Below are positions 26,694 through 36,369 of a stretch of 54,081 bases of DNA, in pieces (position 1 is the stretch's first letter; each line of letters starts with the position of its first letter). A model generated the notes under the pieces. It ran no database searches and had not been told where the DNA came from. It was given only the letters and a program-made list of their open reading frames with translations. The position numbers and the translations under genes are program-made. The DNA is from Ferrovaceae bacterium (GTDB lineage Bacteria; Pseudomonadota; Gammaproteobacteria; Burkholderiales; Ferrovaceae), in contig DAIDLC010000011.1 in the NCBI GenBank assembly GCA_027449685.1, positions 1 to 54,081 on the forward strand. The letters run 5' to 3'.

Positions 26694-27614
26694 ATGCATA
26701 TCATCGTTCTCGGCTCTTCGGCTGGAGGGGGATTCCCCCAGTGGAACTGCAATTGTCCCCAATGTGCAGGCTACCGGACCGGCTCACGGGCCATCCGCCA
26801 TCGAACCCAGTCTTCCATCATCGCCTGTACCGACCCCGCTGGTGCGTGGGCCCTGATGAATGCTTCCCCCGACATTCTGGAACAAATCCGGCAAACCCCC
26901 GCACTTCATCCGCGTCAGGGTTTGCGTGACAGCGGCATCGCCGGGGTCATTCTGGTAGACGGCCAAATCGATCATAGTACCGGGCTCTACATGCTGCGCG
27001 AGTCCACTCGCCCACTGGCACTGCATTGCACCGACCCCGTGTTTGAAGATTTGACCCAGGGTAACCCGGTATTGCAAGTCCTGTCCCACTATTGCGGCAT
27101 CGATCGCCGCTCGATTCCGCTGGATGGCAGTGCGTTTGCGGTGGCCGGCGTTCAGGGCCTGACCTTCCAGGCCGTTCCTTTGAGCAGCAAGGCCGCGCCT
27201 TATTCCCCCCATCGGGAGCACCCGGTGTGCGGTGACAACATCGGTCTGATCCTCACGGATCAGCACTGCGGCAAATCACTATTTTACGCACCAGGACTGG
27301 GTGCCTGGGATGAACGCGTGCATGAGGTGCTCTGTCAGGTCCAGTGCGTCATGGTGGATGGAACCTTCTGGACCGATCGGGAAATGCTGGATTTGGGACT
27401 GGGGACCAAAACGGCCCGCGACATTGGCCACCTTCCCCAAACCGGACCGGGGGGCATGATGGAGTGGCTGGCCACCATTCCTGCAACCACTCGAAAAGTC
27501 TTGATTCATATCAATAATACCAACCCCATCCTGGACGAAAACTCACCGCAACGCGCCCAGCTGCTGGCGCAGGGCATCGAAGTAGCCTGGGACGGCATGC
27601 ACATTCAACTCTGA
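26694..27614 (+). CDS. pqqB: PQQ biosynthesis protein PqqB
   Basis: 306 residues from the ATG at 26694, where the family's usual N-terminus [19 protein letters not shown] begins; GGAAG lies upstream. An in-frame TTG 24 bp earlier is less likely. Metallo-beta-lactamase fold protein; PqqB hydroxylates the cross-linked tyrosine of the PqqA-derived intermediate. NCNCPQC is the zinc-binding Cys cluster, and [17 protein letters not shown] and [13 protein letters not shown] are family motifs. It is in line with pqqCDE at short spacing. Confidence 0.96.
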   Translation: MHIIVLGSSAGGGFPQWNCNCPQCAGYRTGSRAIRHRTQSSIIACTDPAGAWALMNASPDILEQIRQTPALHPRQGLRDSGIAGVILVDGQIDHSTGLYMLRESTRPLALHCTDPVFEDLTQGNPVLQVLSHYCGIDRRSIPLDGSAFAVAGVQGLTFQAVPLSSKAAPYSPHREHPVCGDNIGLILTDQHCGKSLFYAPGLGAWDERVHEVLCQVQCVMVDGTFWTDREMLDLGLGTKTARDIGHLPQTGPGGMMEWLATIPATTRKVLIHINNTNPILDENSPQRAQLLAQGIEVAWDGMHIQL

Positions 27615-27634
27615 CTGACAAGAATCCAGCCCTC

Positions 27635-28402
27635 ATGATCCGATCCGATATCCTTCTGGAGATGCCCTCCCTGCAAGACGAACGCGCCCCCTGGGACCGA
27701 ACCCAGTTTGAGCAGGCCCTGCGCGAACGAGGTACCGCCTACCACATCCACCACCCTTTCAACGTCATGCTCAATACCGGTCGGGCCGCCCCGGAGCAGA
27801 TTCGGGGTTGGGTTGCCAATCGTTTTTACTACCAGATCGCCATCCCCATCAAGGATGCCGCCATCATGGCCAACTGTCCGGATCGTGAAGTCCGGCGGGG
27901 CTGGGTACAGCGCATTCTGGATCACGATGGCTTCGAGTATGGTCTGCCCCAGGGCGACAAACAATTCGATGCCGGCGGCATCGAGGCCTGGATTCGTTTG
28001 GGTTTGGCGGTGGGTTTGACGCGCGAGGAAATAACCGATTTACGCCACGTGCTCCCCGGAGTGCGCTTTGCCGTAGACGCTTATGTCAACTTTGCTCGCA
28101 AGGCACCCTGGCAAGAGGCCGTCTGTTCTTCCTTGACCGAACTATTCGCCCCGGCGATCCATCGGGAACGTCTGGCCACCTGGCCCGAGCACTACCCCTG
28201 GATCGAGCCCCAAGGGCTGCAGTACTTCCGCAACCGCACCAGTCAGGCGCCACGGGACGTATTGCAAGGACTGGCCATCACGCTGGACCACTTCCGCACG
28301 CGCGCACAACAGGAACGAGCTCTGCAGATCCTGACATTCAAGCTGGATATTCTATGGTCCATGAATGACGTCATGGGCCAACATTACGGCGTTGCCCCAT
28401 GA
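27635..28402 (+). CDS. pqqC: Pyrroloquinoline-quinone synthase PqqC
   Basis: 255 residues. PqqC performs the final ring closure and eight-electron oxidation to PQQ without a metal cofactor. An all-helical fold related to TenA/haem oxygenase; conserved segments [39 protein letters not shown] and [15 protein letters not shown] are intact and contain the active-site His, Tyr, Arg and Lys set. It lies 20 bp after pqqB and overlaps pqqD by 4 bp (ATGA). Confidence 0.97.
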   Translation: MIRSDILLEMPSLQDERAPWDRTQFEQALRERGTAYHIHHPFNVMLNTGRAAPEQIRGWVANRFYYQIAIPIKDAAIMANCPDREVRRGWVQRILDHDGFEYGLPQGDKQFDAGGIEAWIRLGLAVGLTREEITDLRHVLPGVRFAVDAYVNFARKAPWQEAVCSSLTELFAPAIHRERLATWPEHYPWIEPQGLQYFRNRTSQAPRDVLQGLAITLDHFRTRAQQERALQILTFKLDILWSMNDVMGQHYGVAP

Positions 28403-28770
28403 ATCCCGGCGCTCCCTCCCACGGGAATGCACCGCAGGGCGCGGAGATCATCACCCAAAACCTGGGCGTGCCTAACCCGGATGAGGAACAATATCCCTGT
28501 ATTGGGCCCGGCTTTCGCCTGCAGTGGGAACCGGCCCAGAACAGTCACGTTTTGCTCTATCCGGAAGGCATGGTCAAATTAAATCAAAGTGCCGGAGAAA
28601 TTCTCCAACGCTGTGATGGCAGTCATTCTTTGTCCGCGTTGATCGCCGCTCTGGAAACGGCCTTTCAGGCCCAGGGATTGGCTCCCGAGGTGACCGATTT
28701 TTTACGCCAAGCGCAGCAACAACGGTGGATCGTTTGGCGCCCAGCGCCCACCACGCCCCCGGTTCCATGA
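28399..28770 (+). CDS. pqqD: PqqA-binding chaperone PqqD
   Basis: 123 residues. PqqD binds PqqA and presents it to PqqE. The conserved core runs from about residue 37 to the C-terminus ([36 protein letters not shown]), followed by a helix with the typical AL-x2-L-x5-FQ pattern. The first 35 residues are an unconserved extension, longer than in many members (about 90 residues). The ATG overlaps the pqqC stop, implying coupled translation. Confidence 0.95.
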   Translation: MNPGAPSHGNAPQGAEIITQNLGVPNPDEEQYPCIGPGFRLQWEPAQNSHVLLYPEGMVKLNQSAGEILQRCDGSHSLSALIAALETAFQAQGLAPEVTDFLRQAQQQRWIVWRPAPTTPPVP

Positions 28771-28842
28771 ACAGCGGTGCCTGAACATTCGCTATCGAAA
28801 GCCTCATCCGCCCCGGCAGACCAACCCATCCCCAGGTATTTC

Positions 28843-30054
28843 ATGACCGCACCAGCCAACACCTTGACGCGCCCCACTCCACCCCTGTGGTTATTGGCTG
28901 AACTCACCTATCGCTGTCCCCTGCATTGCGCCTTTTGCTATAACCCAGTAGATTTTGCACGTCACACGCAGGAGCTGGAAACAGCCCAGTGGATTCGGGT
29001 GCTGCACGAAGCCCGGGCCCTTGGCGCGGTGCAATGCGGTTTTTCTGGGGGGGAACCCCTATTGCGCGAAGATCTGGAAATCCTGGTGCAGGAGGCCCGG
29101 AAGCTGGGGTATTACACCAACCTCATCACTTCGGGAGTGGGACTGACCGAAGCGCGCGCCCAGCGCTTGAAGGACGCTGGACTGGACCACATCCAGTTGT
29201 CCTTTCAGGACAGCACCCGGGAAGTGAATGATTTGTTGACCAACACCCATACCTGGCAGCTCAAACACCGGGTTGCGGCACTGATCAAGCAGCACGGCTG
29301 GCCCATGGTAGTCAATGTGGTGATCCATCGGTTGAATATCGAGCATATTGGCCGTATCATCGAAATGGCCCATGAATTAGGCGCCGAATATCTGGAGTTG
29401 GCCAATACCCAATACTATTCCTGGGCTCACGTGAATCGGGACCAATTGCTTCCTACCCGGGCGCAACTGCTGCACGCCGAAGCGGAGACAGATCGTTGGC
29501 GCAAGATCCTGAAAGACCAGATGCGTATCTTCTTCGTCTCACCCGACTATCATGAAGCCCGACCCAAAAAATGCATGAATGGTTGGGGCAATGTCTTTCT
29601 GACCATTACTCCTGATGGCGTCGCACTCCCCTGCCACACGGCGCGCATGCTGCCCGGACTGAACTTCGACAATGTCCGGGACCGCTCCATCGAGCAGATC
29701 TGGTACGAATCTTCAGGATTCAACCGCTACCGCGGCACGGGCTGGATGAAGGAACCCTGCAGGAGCTGCCCGGACAAGGAAAAGGATTTGGGAGGATGTC
29801 GCTGCCAAGCCTACCTGCTCACACAGGATGCCGAGACGGCTGATCCGGTATGCCCCAAAAGCCCGCATCACGCTGTGGTACTGGCCGCGCTGGAGCAGGC
29901 CGAAGCGCGCGCGCAATTGGATCACGGTTCTGGGTGCAGCGCTTTGGGGCAAAGCCAACCCCATGGCAGCGCCCACACGCATGCCGCATTGGTCTATCGG
30001 GGGCCCAAGGAGTCCCTCGCCCTCAGCGCAATCATTCCCCCTCAAGCCTCTTGA
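28843..30054 (+). CDS. pqqE: PqqA peptide cyclase PqqE (radical SAM)
   Basis: 403 residues from the ATG at 28843; a GTG at 28777 would add 22 residues and cannot be excluded. The radical SAM cluster is C25-x3-C29-x2-C32 (RCPLHCAFC), followed by GFSGGEPLLREDL. A C-terminal SPASM region carries further Cys: PCHTARMLPG, PCRSCPDKEKDLGGCRCQ. PqqE links Glu and Tyr of PqqA. About 35 unconserved residues after the last conserved segment make it slightly long. Last gene of the pqqABCDE unit; it converges on the YciB-like gene. Confidence 0.96.
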   Translation: MTAPANTLTRPTPPLWLLAELTYRCPLHCAFCYNPVDFARHTQELETAQWIRVLHEARALGAVQCGFSGGEPLLREDLEILVQEARKLGYYTNLITSGVGLTEARAQRLKDAGLDHIQLSFQDSTREVNDLLTNTHTWQLKHRVAALIKQHGWPMVVNVVIHRLNIEHIGRIIEMAHELGAEYLELANTQYYSWAHVNRDQLLPTRAQLLHAEAETDRWRKILKDQMRIFFVSPDYHEARPKKCMNGWGNVFLTITPDGVALPCHTARMLPGLNFDNVRDRSIEQIWYESSGFNRYRGTGWMKEPCRSCPDKEKDLGGCRCQAYLLTQDAETADPVCPKSPHHAVVLAALEQAEARAQLDHGSGCSALGQSQPHGSAHTHAALVYRGPKESLALSAIIPPQAS

Positions 30055-30139
30055 TCAAAGGCTGGAGGTCCGCCCAACCCCCTCTTGGCTCGAAACGGGT
30101 TTGATACGCGCCTCGGGTAGAGAATGCGCGAACAGGTGT

Positions 30140-30655
30140 TCAGGGGACTTTGCGTCGCAAATGGGAAGCCCCGTGTTTGTAGACCCCGTAGATCAACATC
30201 ACGATATTTTTGAGAATCCCCAACCAGACGAAATTGATGCGTAGCAGAATCAGAAATAGCAGATTCATCATGCAGGCATCCTTGAAATCCAGCCAATCTC
30301 CGGGCGAAGCCTTATAGGCAAAAGCCAGGTTGATACTGCCCAAGAAGATATACACCAAGGCAAAAATACGACATAACCAGAGCCATTCCTTTTCCGCCAG
30401 ATGCAGATGCGGGCCCAGAATATACTTGACCGGATAGCCCCACCGCAGCCAGGGTGGAATGACCAGACTAAGGGCCAAGGCCCAGTAGAGGATAGTGGGA
30501 CGCCAGACGATCAGGGCCCGATACCAGTCCTGGGCGGGAGGGCGGTAAATCCACCACAGGGACACAACCCCCAGCAGGATATACGTTGTCATGAGCACCC
30601 GCGCTGCGGGGTCGATGGAGCGCAGAAAGGCCCAAGGGAAAATAGTGCGCCTCAT
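30140..30655 (-). CDS. Inner-membrane protein, YciB/septation-protein-like
   Basis: 171 residues from an ATG that overlaps the kinase stop codon (ATGA), so it is translationally coupled to the kinase. Four to five membrane segments. The segment WLCRIFALVYIFLGSINLAFAY followed by WLDFK resembles the YciB/IspZ core (WAVFFILCGLANIYIAF... W-x-NFK). YciB helps cell envelope and division in enterobacteria. Similarity is moderate, and the N-terminal half is unlike typical YciB, so treat the name as provisional. Confidence 0.6.
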   Translation of the reverse strand: MRRTIFPWAFLRSIDPAARVLMTTYILLGVVSLWWIYRPPAQDWYRALIVWRPTILYWALALSLVIPPWLRWGYPVKYILGPHLHLAEKEWLWLCRIFALVYIFLGSINLAFAYKASPGDWLDFKDACMMNLLFLILLRINFVWLGILKNIVMLIYGVYKHGASHLRRKVP

Positions 30656-31938
30656 TTCAACCACCACCAGGAAATCGCCAATCCGGCAATCCAGAGTACC
30701 TCCACCACCAGCGCCCGATAGGTTTCGACAAACAGGGTGAGAGAAGGCAGTTGGGCCTGGGCGCTCTGAGCCTGGGCCTGGATCAGCCCGGCCTGAAACG
30801 GACTGCTGGGGACCCGGGTCATGCTGCGCTGCACGTTTCTAAGCGTTTTTCCAGGAGAAAGCGCCAAGCGCGTAATGGTTTTGCGCCGGGCCGTAGCTTG
30901 ATGTTTTTGCAAAATGGACTCGCGCAAGCAACTGGGACAAGGCTTTCCGGCAAACTGCAAATGTCCTTTGGCGCAGGCCTGGATCAGACCCGTATGTTTG
31001 TTGGCATACGCCCCCAGCACTTCAATCCATTCCGCGGCCGTGGGACGTCCGGACACAGACCAGTCGAAGGAGCGGTCGAACAATTCCCGCAATTTGTCGG
31101 GGAAGGCCTCATGCACGCTGGCCGGAACCGCCTTGACCGTGCGATGGGGCATGCGCCCGTAGGGGTAGAGCCCCAATTTGATGCGTTGTGCCAACTCGCT
31201 GGGAACTCCATGGGCATTCTTGGAGATGCCTCCATACGGATGCACGCCAAAATTCAACAGTCTGAAAATAATCGTGGCCAGTGCAAACCAATCTTGGGCT
31301 TCGGGATGAGACACCGCCTTGTCGTGGAACTCGGGGGCCAGGTACTCTGGAGTTACTTGAGGCGCCTCCGAGGAGAAGTTGTCTGCAAAAATTCGAAATC
31401 CGTCGCAATCCAGAATCGAAACAAATAACTCGTTTTTATAGACTTTCAGATTCATGGGCTTCAGATCAACCACCGCAATTTTTTTGCCATGCAGACAGCT
31501 GATGAGAGAGGCCAGATTATAGGAGATGGCCACCAGTTTTCCGAAATCCGCCTGAAAACCCTCTTGTGCCGCCTGGCGTCGCGTCAACAGGTAGTCCAGT
31601 TCCAGGGTTCGGCTAAAATCGATTTTTTCCATGACAAAGCCCGTAAACCCTTGCGCACCCTGGGTGACTGCCACCGGCCAGGCCAATTGGACCACCGCTT
31701 CGTGCCCCGGAGGAATTTCGGGCAAATCGGGTTTGTTGTCGATCATCCAGGTGATTTTTTGGGCGTATTTTTCTCGCTGTGCCAAGTCGGTGCTGGCATG
31801 ATAGATTTTTGCCACGTAACCGGGTTTTCCCTCGATATGAAATATTTCTCCCGCACCGCCGGACTTGCCGGTGGGTAACAGACGCACCTTTTCCCGCAAT
31901 CCACCGGGCCAGATCAATCGTGTAGAAAGGGAGGACAT
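30652..31938 (-). CDS. Serine/threonine protein kinase-like protein (YegI-type)
   Basis: 428 residues. N-terminal kinase domain (about 10-310): Gly-rich loop GKSGGAGEIFHI, ATP Lys in YVAKIYH, catalytic loop VVDLKPMNLKV, metal-binding DCDGF in place of DFG, and a YLAPEF activation-segment end. After it lie a Cys cluster (CAKGH...PCPSC), possibly zinc-binding, a basic coiled stretch, and one C-terminal membrane helix. It lies in a minus-strand set vWA, PP2C, kinase, the arrangement of E. coli yegL-yegK-yegI and of TerY-type phosphorylation systems. The substrate is unknown. The YciB-like gene is coupled to it. Confidence 0.82.
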   Translation of the reverse strand: MSSLSTRLIWPGGLREKVRLLPTGKSGGAGEIFHIEGKPGYVAKIYHASTDLAQREKYAQKITWMIDNKPDLPEIPPGHEAVVQLAWPVAVTQGAQGFTGFVMEKIDFSRTLELDYLLTRRQAAQEGFQADFGKLVAISYNLASLISCLHGKKIAVVDLKPMNLKVYKNELFVSILDCDGFRIFADNFSSEAPQVTPEYLAPEFHDKAVSHPEAQDWFALATIIFRLLNFGVHPYGGISKNAHGVPSELAQRIKLGLYPYGRMPHRTVKAVPASVHEAFPDKLRELFDRSFDWSVSGRPTAAEWIEVLGAYANKHTGLIQACAKGHLQFAGKPCPSCLRESILQKHQATARRKTITRLALSPGKTLRNVQRSMTRVPSSPFQAGLIQAQAQSAQAQLPSLTLFVETYRALVVEVLWIAGLAISWWWLK

Positions 31939-32033
31939 AGGGTTTGAAGGTTGAATGTGAACGGCAGGATCTGCCCTGGAGGGATTAGGACTTCAAGCCT
32001 GGAGCGGGCCAGCTGTGCACGACATTGTCGGGC

Positions 32034-32927
32034 TCAAGGTTTGAAAACCAGCAATAAACTCTTGTCATCCGCAGTAATGCGATGCGTTTTTTCATTTTCC
32101 AGCAAATTTTTCAAGGCCAGACAACCTTCAGCCTCGGGGACTGTACGCAGAAAGCGCATCACAGGTTCGATGAAAGGCAAGTAAAAAGCCGTTTTCGTTT
32201 TGTTCACTGCAAAGGGTGCAGGGCCATCACTCATCAACCCAATAAAGCTGTCTGCATCAAGCGGTGCGACCGGCGTAATGCGTAAATGTTCCTGCCAGTT
32301 GTCATCCGTGACAAAATAGGTCTCATCGGCATACTCACCATTTTCGGGCGAAGAGAGTTGAGCCAGTCCCGAGGACTGCTGATGAATGGCAAAGCCATCT
32401 CCAATATGGAAAAAATATCCCCCTTCATCGGCTATCACGCAACCCACCAGGGTGCAGGCAAAGTCACGTAGCGAGACCTGTGTCGACTCCATCTGCGGCT
32501 GTTGCTGTTGCTGTTGCTGTTGCTGGGCCGCTGGCACCGACCCTTCGCGCCCAGGAAGCCCCTGGTCTGCGTTCTGGTCCGAAATCGAGGCAGAAGCATC
32601 CTCTGGCACCGGAAGGGACAGGGTTGCCATGAGCTGATCCCGCGCATGGGCAATCACGGTGCGCAAGGCGTTCGTAAAAATGTCTTGATTTGCGGGCTGT
32701 AGGGAGGGCAACTCTTTGGCCTCCAGCAACGCCGACAGCCCCCGAACCACCTGCTGGCTCATGAATGTGGCCCCGGTTTGACTGTGGGAAGCCGAGCCAG
32801 CCCCATCACAAATCACCGCCTGTAACACCCCATGAACCACTGCATGGTGCAGCGCGTCTTGGCAAGGTTGATTCTGATCCAGGTGACCCTTTCCCGTCAC
32901 GGAGGCTGACACGATCTTCCAGCTCAT
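32034..32927 (-). CDS. PP2C-family protein phosphatase (YegK-type)
   Basis: 297 residues from an ATG at 32927; a TTG 18 bp upstream is possible. The PP2C core begins with GKGHLDQNQPCQDA and VICDGAGSASHSQTGA, giving the metal-binding Asp, and continues to FIGLMSDG. Between them is an insertion with a polyglutamine tract of about ten residues coded by a CTGTTG microsatellite. It presumably reverses the action of the adjacent kinase. It lies 154 bp after the vWA gene and 95 bp before the kinase, all on the minus strand. Confidence 0.82.
   Translation of the reverse strand: MSWKIVSASVTGKGHLDQNQPCQDALHHAVVHGVLQAVICDGAGSASHSQTGATFMSQQVVRGLSALLEAKELPSLQPANQDIFTNALRTVIAHARDQLMATLSLPVPEDASASISDQNADQGLPGREGSVPAAQQQQQQQQQPQMESTQVSLRDFACTLVGCVIADEGGYFFHIGDGFAIHQQSSGLAQLSSPENGEYADETYFVTDDNWQEHLRITPVAPLDADSFIGLMSDGPAPFAVNKTKTAFYLPFIEPVMRFLRTVPEAEGCLALKNLLENEKTHRITADDKSLLLVFKP
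32498..32525. repeat. CTGTTG hexanucleotide microsatellite inside the phosphatase gene
   Basis: About four and a half copies of CTGTTG, coding polyglutamine on the minus strand. A unit of two codons would change the tract length by slippage without breaking the reading frame. Confidence 0.85.
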
Positions 32928-33098
32928 AAGCGGAGCCCACTTCAATGGGTTAAGATGGGGCGGTTATCGTTGTGCAGGGCATCCCGCACCGCGTAAGCAC
33001 CGATTATTGCAGCGCAAAAAACCAGCCGTCCCCTGTGCGGCATCCTTTTGCGCAGGTCGCAGGCACAGTCGGGGCTGGATTGAAAAGTTGAAGGACCC

Positions 33099-33776
33099 TC
33101 AAGTAGACATCTGGGCCCAGCTATCCACTGGATTGAGCTGCACCGTCCCCCCTGCCGGGGCTTGGGAAACCGCGCGCACGCTACGGCTTAGCCAAACGAA
33201 CAGTTCCTTGAATTTCAGTCCGCTGAGATTGAGCGCTCCCTTGTTACTGAATTGGCCCAGGATGTCCCGGTTGGCCTGCTGTCCAATGCCAATTGCCATG
33301 ATATTGACCTTATGGGCTGTTTCGGCGTTTTTACATTCGGCAGCCACCCGTTGCCAATCATCGTCGGTGGGCTCGCCGTCTGACAGCAACATGATGATGG
33401 GTCGCTTATAGGGCACCCCTGCACCTCGCATTTGTTCTTTCTGGGCTTCAATTTCTTCCAAAGCAAACTTCATGGCTGTTCCGATGGGCGTCAACCCCCC
33501 GGCCACCAATTCGGGGGGAGTAAAATCCATGGCGTCCGTCCATGTCCCCATGACTTCCACATCATTATCCCCCCCAAAAGCAATGACCAGCACCCTTCCA
33601 CAACGGGCTGTGATCGGATCGCTTTTGAGCTCCTGGGCCAAGGTGACGAGCCCCTCGTTGAGCAGGCCCATCTTGTTTTCCTCCGCCATGCTGCCGGAGC
33701 AGTCCAGTACCAGCACCAGTGGCGCTCGTTCATCGCTGTTGTCGATCAGAGCCACGTCTGGAATCACATTCTCCAT
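33099..33776 (-). CDS. vWA-domain protein (YegL/TerY-type)
   Basis: 225 residues. A single von Willebrand A domain with an intact metal site: D-x-S-x-S in VLDCSGSM, the Thr in GGLTPIGTA and the Asp in LLSDGEPTDDDW. No signal peptide or membrane segment, so probably cytoplasmic. AAGGA precedes the ATG. First gene of the minus-strand set followed by PP2C phosphatase and kinase; in such sets the vWA protein is a metal-dependent scaffold and likely phosphorylation target. In tellurite and phage-linked systems related sets act in stress response, but that link is inference here. Confidence 0.85.
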   Translation of the reverse strand: MENVIPDVALIDNSDERAPLVLVLDCSGSMAEENKMGLLNEGLVTLAQELKSDPITARCGRVLVIAFGGDNDVEVMGTWTDAMDFTPPELVAGGLTPIGTAMKFALEEIEAQKEQMRGAGVPYKRPIIMLLSDGEPTDDDWQRVAAECKNAETAHKVNIMAIGIGQQANRDILGQFSNKGALNLSGLKFKELFVWLSRSVRAVSQAPAGGTVQLNPVDSWAQMST

Positions 33777-33900
33777 ATCCGTTCCTTGTACAAGTATTCA
33801 GGGGATTTGCCTTGCAATGCTCTGGCATTCATTCTATCAGGAGCGCAAGCGCTGTGCTGCGGGCAATGTGAAAGATCTTCCCCTGTATGCTCTCTTCTTG

Positions 33901-33927
33901 ATCAGGGTCAATGGAATCAGGGTCAAT
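33901..33927. repeat. Short direct repeat upstream of the second chemoreceptor
   Basis: ATCAGGGTCAAT occurs twice, 15 bp apart (33901 and 33916), in the divergent interval between the vWA gene and the chemoreceptor. Two further GTTAATC copies follow near 33980. These may be protein sites or chance. Confidence 0.45.
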
Positions 33928-34039
33928 CGACATAAATTCCCGAGATACGTTTCAAGAAATTGTGATTAATGTCGTTAATCCTGTTAATCCGTTCTGATTA
34001 CAAAAGACCACTGGTACGTAACCCCCAGCGAGAGCCCTC

Positions 34040-35680
34040 ATGAAACCATCCCCACACAGCCTGAGTCTGCGCCTGATCTTTCTGTCCATCTCCGGTACCG
34101 GTACCATGCTGGTCCTGGCGGCTACCTTGCTGGGATTCTGGATGAGCTGGAACAGTATTCAGCACTTGCATTCCGACATGGGAAGCCATTTCAAGGAAGA
34201 GCGGCTGTTAGGAAACCTGCAAGCGGCCTTCAACGCTCAGGGTGAAGCGTGGAAATGCGTCGTGCTGAATGGTTCCCAAACCGAGGCTCTGAACCAATGC
34301 TGGGCGGACTTTTTGACCCAGGAGCAGTCGGTCCGGAAAATCAGCCAGTTGTTAATGGCCCAATGGCAAGGACCAGGGCAGGAAGAAGCGTTGCACCGAG
34401 TCCAACGGTTTAGCGCTCTGCATGAACATCTGGGGCAGGCTTACCGGGCCGGACTAACCGCTTTGCGCGAAAACCATTTTGACGGCATGGCCGGCGACCG
34501 CCCGGTAAAAGAGGCTGTCCCGCAGGCCGCCCAGATGCTGGCCCAAGTGCGTGATGGCCTCCTGACTCAGGCCGAAGCTGCGACTCGAGCAGCAACAGCC
34601 AAGGGCCAAGAGGGTATTGGTTTGAGTCTGGCGCTCATTGGAGTGGCCATTGTGCTGGCATTCGTCATTTATTTGTGGCTGCTGCACCACTTTCTGGAGC
34701 GCCCGACGCGCCAATTGGTATCGAGCCTGGAGTTTCTGTCACAAGGTAATTTCACACACCCCATCCACACCCATCTGGCTGGCGAGTTGGGGCAAATTGC
34801 CCGCAGTGGCGAAAAAATTCGCCACGATCTGGGAACGCTCATCGCCGAATTCAAGCAATCCACCCGGGCAGTGAGTAACGCTGCGACGGCCTTGGAAAGA
34901 TCGTCCGCTCAGGTGGAGCAAAGCTCGGTGCAGCAATCCGAGATTGCAGCAACGGCGGCGAACGCCATTGACCGCATGCATCAGGAATTGAATCGTGTGG
35001 CTACCAACGCCACCGATTTGCGTCAAATATCGGCGCTCAGCCTGAAACGAACCGAACAAGGCAATGCCATGCTATCGGAGTTGGTTGGGGAAATGAGCAC
35101 CGTGGAAGGCGCCGTGGATACCATCCAGGCAGTGGTCAACGACTTTGTACTCAGTACCCAATCCATTTCCGGAATGACCCAGAAGGTCAAGGATATTGCC
35201 GAACAGACCAATTTACTGGCCTTGAACGCAGCCATCGAGGCGGCACGCGCCGGAGAACAAGGCCGAGGATTTGCAGTCGTTGCGGACGAGGTGCGCAAGT
35301 TGGCGGAAAAATCGGCCTCGGCAGCCAATGAGATCGATACGGTGACCCAATCCATCAGTCAACAATCCCACAGCGTGGAACAGGCCATCGGACAGGGACT
35401 GCTGGCGCTTCAAAAAGGCAACGACGTCATGGAGAGTGTGGCCCAATCCCTGAGCGATTCCAATCAGGCGGTACACCAGTCCGACGAGGGAGTGGACCAG
35501 ATCACCCACGCCATCGAGCAACAGCAAACGGCCAGTCAGGGTATTGCGGGGCAGGTGGAAAACATCCATCGAATGGCCACAGACAACCGCAGGGCACTGG
35601 AAAACATCTCGGCAGAGACACAGTCGTTGGAACATCTGTCCGCATCCTTGCGGGCCGCCACAGAAAAACTGACCGTTTAA
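34040..35680 (+). CDS. Methyl-accepting chemotaxis protein
   Basis: 546 residues. One membrane segment near residues 12-35, a periplasmic helical domain of about 160 residues with two Cys (WKCVV, NQCWAD), a second membrane segment (about 195-217), HAMP, and the signalling domain with tip [41 protein letters not shown]. It lacks the C-terminal CheR-docking pentapeptide. The periplasmic part looks like a four-helix bundle receptor. Ligand unknown. GCGAGAG lies before the ATG. Unlike the receptor at 6455, no activator-site copy precedes it. Confidence 0.93.
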   Translation: MKPSPHSLSLRLIFLSISGTGTMLVLAATLLGFWMSWNSIQHLHSDMGSHFKEERLLGNLQAAFNAQGEAWKCVVLNGSQTEALNQCWADFLTQEQSVRKISQLLMAQWQGPGQEEALHRVQRFSALHEHLGQAYRAGLTALRENHFDGMAGDRPVKEAVPQAAQMLAQVRDGLLTQAEAATRAATAKGQEGIGLSLALIGVAIVLAFVIYLWLLHHFLERPTRQLVSSLEFLSQGNFTHPIHTHLAGELGQIARSGEKIRHDLGTLIAEFKQSTRAVSNAATALERSSAQVEQSSVQQSEIAATAANAIDRMHQELNRVATNATDLRQISALSLKRTEQGNAMLSELVGEMSTVEGAVDTIQAVVNDFVLSTQSISGMTQKVKDIAEQTNLLALNAAIEAARAGEQGRGFAVVADEVRKLAEKSASAANEIDTVTQSISQQSHSVEQAIGQGLLALQKGNDVMESVAQSLSDSNQAVHQSDEGVDQITHAIEQQQTASQGIAGQVENIHRMATDNRRALENISAETQSLEHLSASLRAATEKLTV

Positions 35681-35767
35681 ACCAGCCCCCTCCCAATAAA
35701 AGGACTGCAGGTTCCAATGAAAGACTTGTGGTTTCAAGCATTTTGATCCCATAGATGCCCCGGGACC

Positions 35768-35833
35768 AAAACAAAAACGCCCGCGAGAACGAAACCACTC
35801 CTCCTTATGGAGGGTTTGGCTTCAGTCTCGCGG
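35768..35833 (-). terminator. Long terminator hairpin after the small membrane-peptide gene
   Basis: Minus strand: outer arms CCGCGAGA (35826-35833) and TCTCGCGG (35781-35788), an imperfect inner stem around CCTCC/GGAGG, then CGTTTTTGTTTT. It starts 32 bp past the stop of the 30-codon gene, supporting the view that this gene is a real transcription unit. Confidence 0.75.
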
Positions 35834-35864
35834 TTCTTCAAATCAAACAAACAGAATCATGAGG

Positions 35865-35957
35865 TTAGCGGCTACTATGCCACTTTGCGGTATCCAGCAC
35901 GATCACCATTACGGCAAAACCCACAATACAAAGAATCTCAATCAGCGCGATGTCCAT
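35865..35957 (-). CDS. Small membrane peptide, 30 residues, possibly FNR-controlled
   Basis: The reading frame MDIALIEILCIVGFAVMVIV then LDTAKWHSSR has one hydrophobic segment (about 4-21) and a polar, basic tail, fitting a single-span membrane peptide. The ATG has AGAGGAG at an ideal distance. It is followed by a long terminator and preceded by a 180-nt leader, a -10-like TACAAT and a perfect FNR box. I recognise no family; short respiratory subunits such as CydX/CcoS types are similar in size only. It lies alone on the minus strand in a 689-bp gap between plus-strand genes. Confidence 0.6.
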   Translation of the reverse strand: MDIALIEILCIVGFAVMVIVLDTAKWHSSR

Positions 35958-36145
35958 TTCAGTCTCCTCTAGAGTCTAGACGGTGCATCCGTCACGTTAT
36001 CGATCCATCTTTCATTGGCCGTGACCCAGTTTGGTAGCACTTCGTGAATACACCACCAAGACCGAGTCAAAACACCTTGTCGTCAACATCTGATGGGGCC
36101 AGAACGGCCGGCGCTCATACTGGACTCCCTGTTGTCGACAAAAAC

Positions 36146-36182
36146 ATTGTAGCGCCATCATAAAAAAATTGATATAGATCAA
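36146..36182 (-). promoter_or_regulatory. FNR box and promoter-like element
   Basis: TTGATATAGATCAA at 36169-36182 is the exact FNR/ANR consensus TTGAT-N4-ATCAA. On the minus strand TACAAT at 36146-36151 follows as a -10; the box centre would lie near -36 to -41, a class II activating position. The box is symmetric, so action on the plus-strand TPR-methyltransferase gene (about 190 bp away) is also possible, though no -10 is evident that way. Confidence 0.7.
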
Positions 36183-36369
36183 AAAAACCCAAACAGCCTT
36201 GCCGTCCAAGGCTCAACAAGCCCGTAGAGCGCTTGACGCATTTGGCAGGTTTTCTCCTCGCAAATCAGGCGGATCCTAACCGGCCAATGGAGTACCATGG
36301 CATCGAACCTTTGGTTTCATCCAGGTTCATACAAGAGCACTTCCCTGTTTTTACGTCGAGGACCTCAAC

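Noticed and set aside
36169-36182. FNR box as the promoter of the TPR-methyltransferase gene
   Set aside because: No -10-like element at the right distance on the plus strand, whereas one exists on the minus strand towards the 30-codon gene. Not fully excluded.
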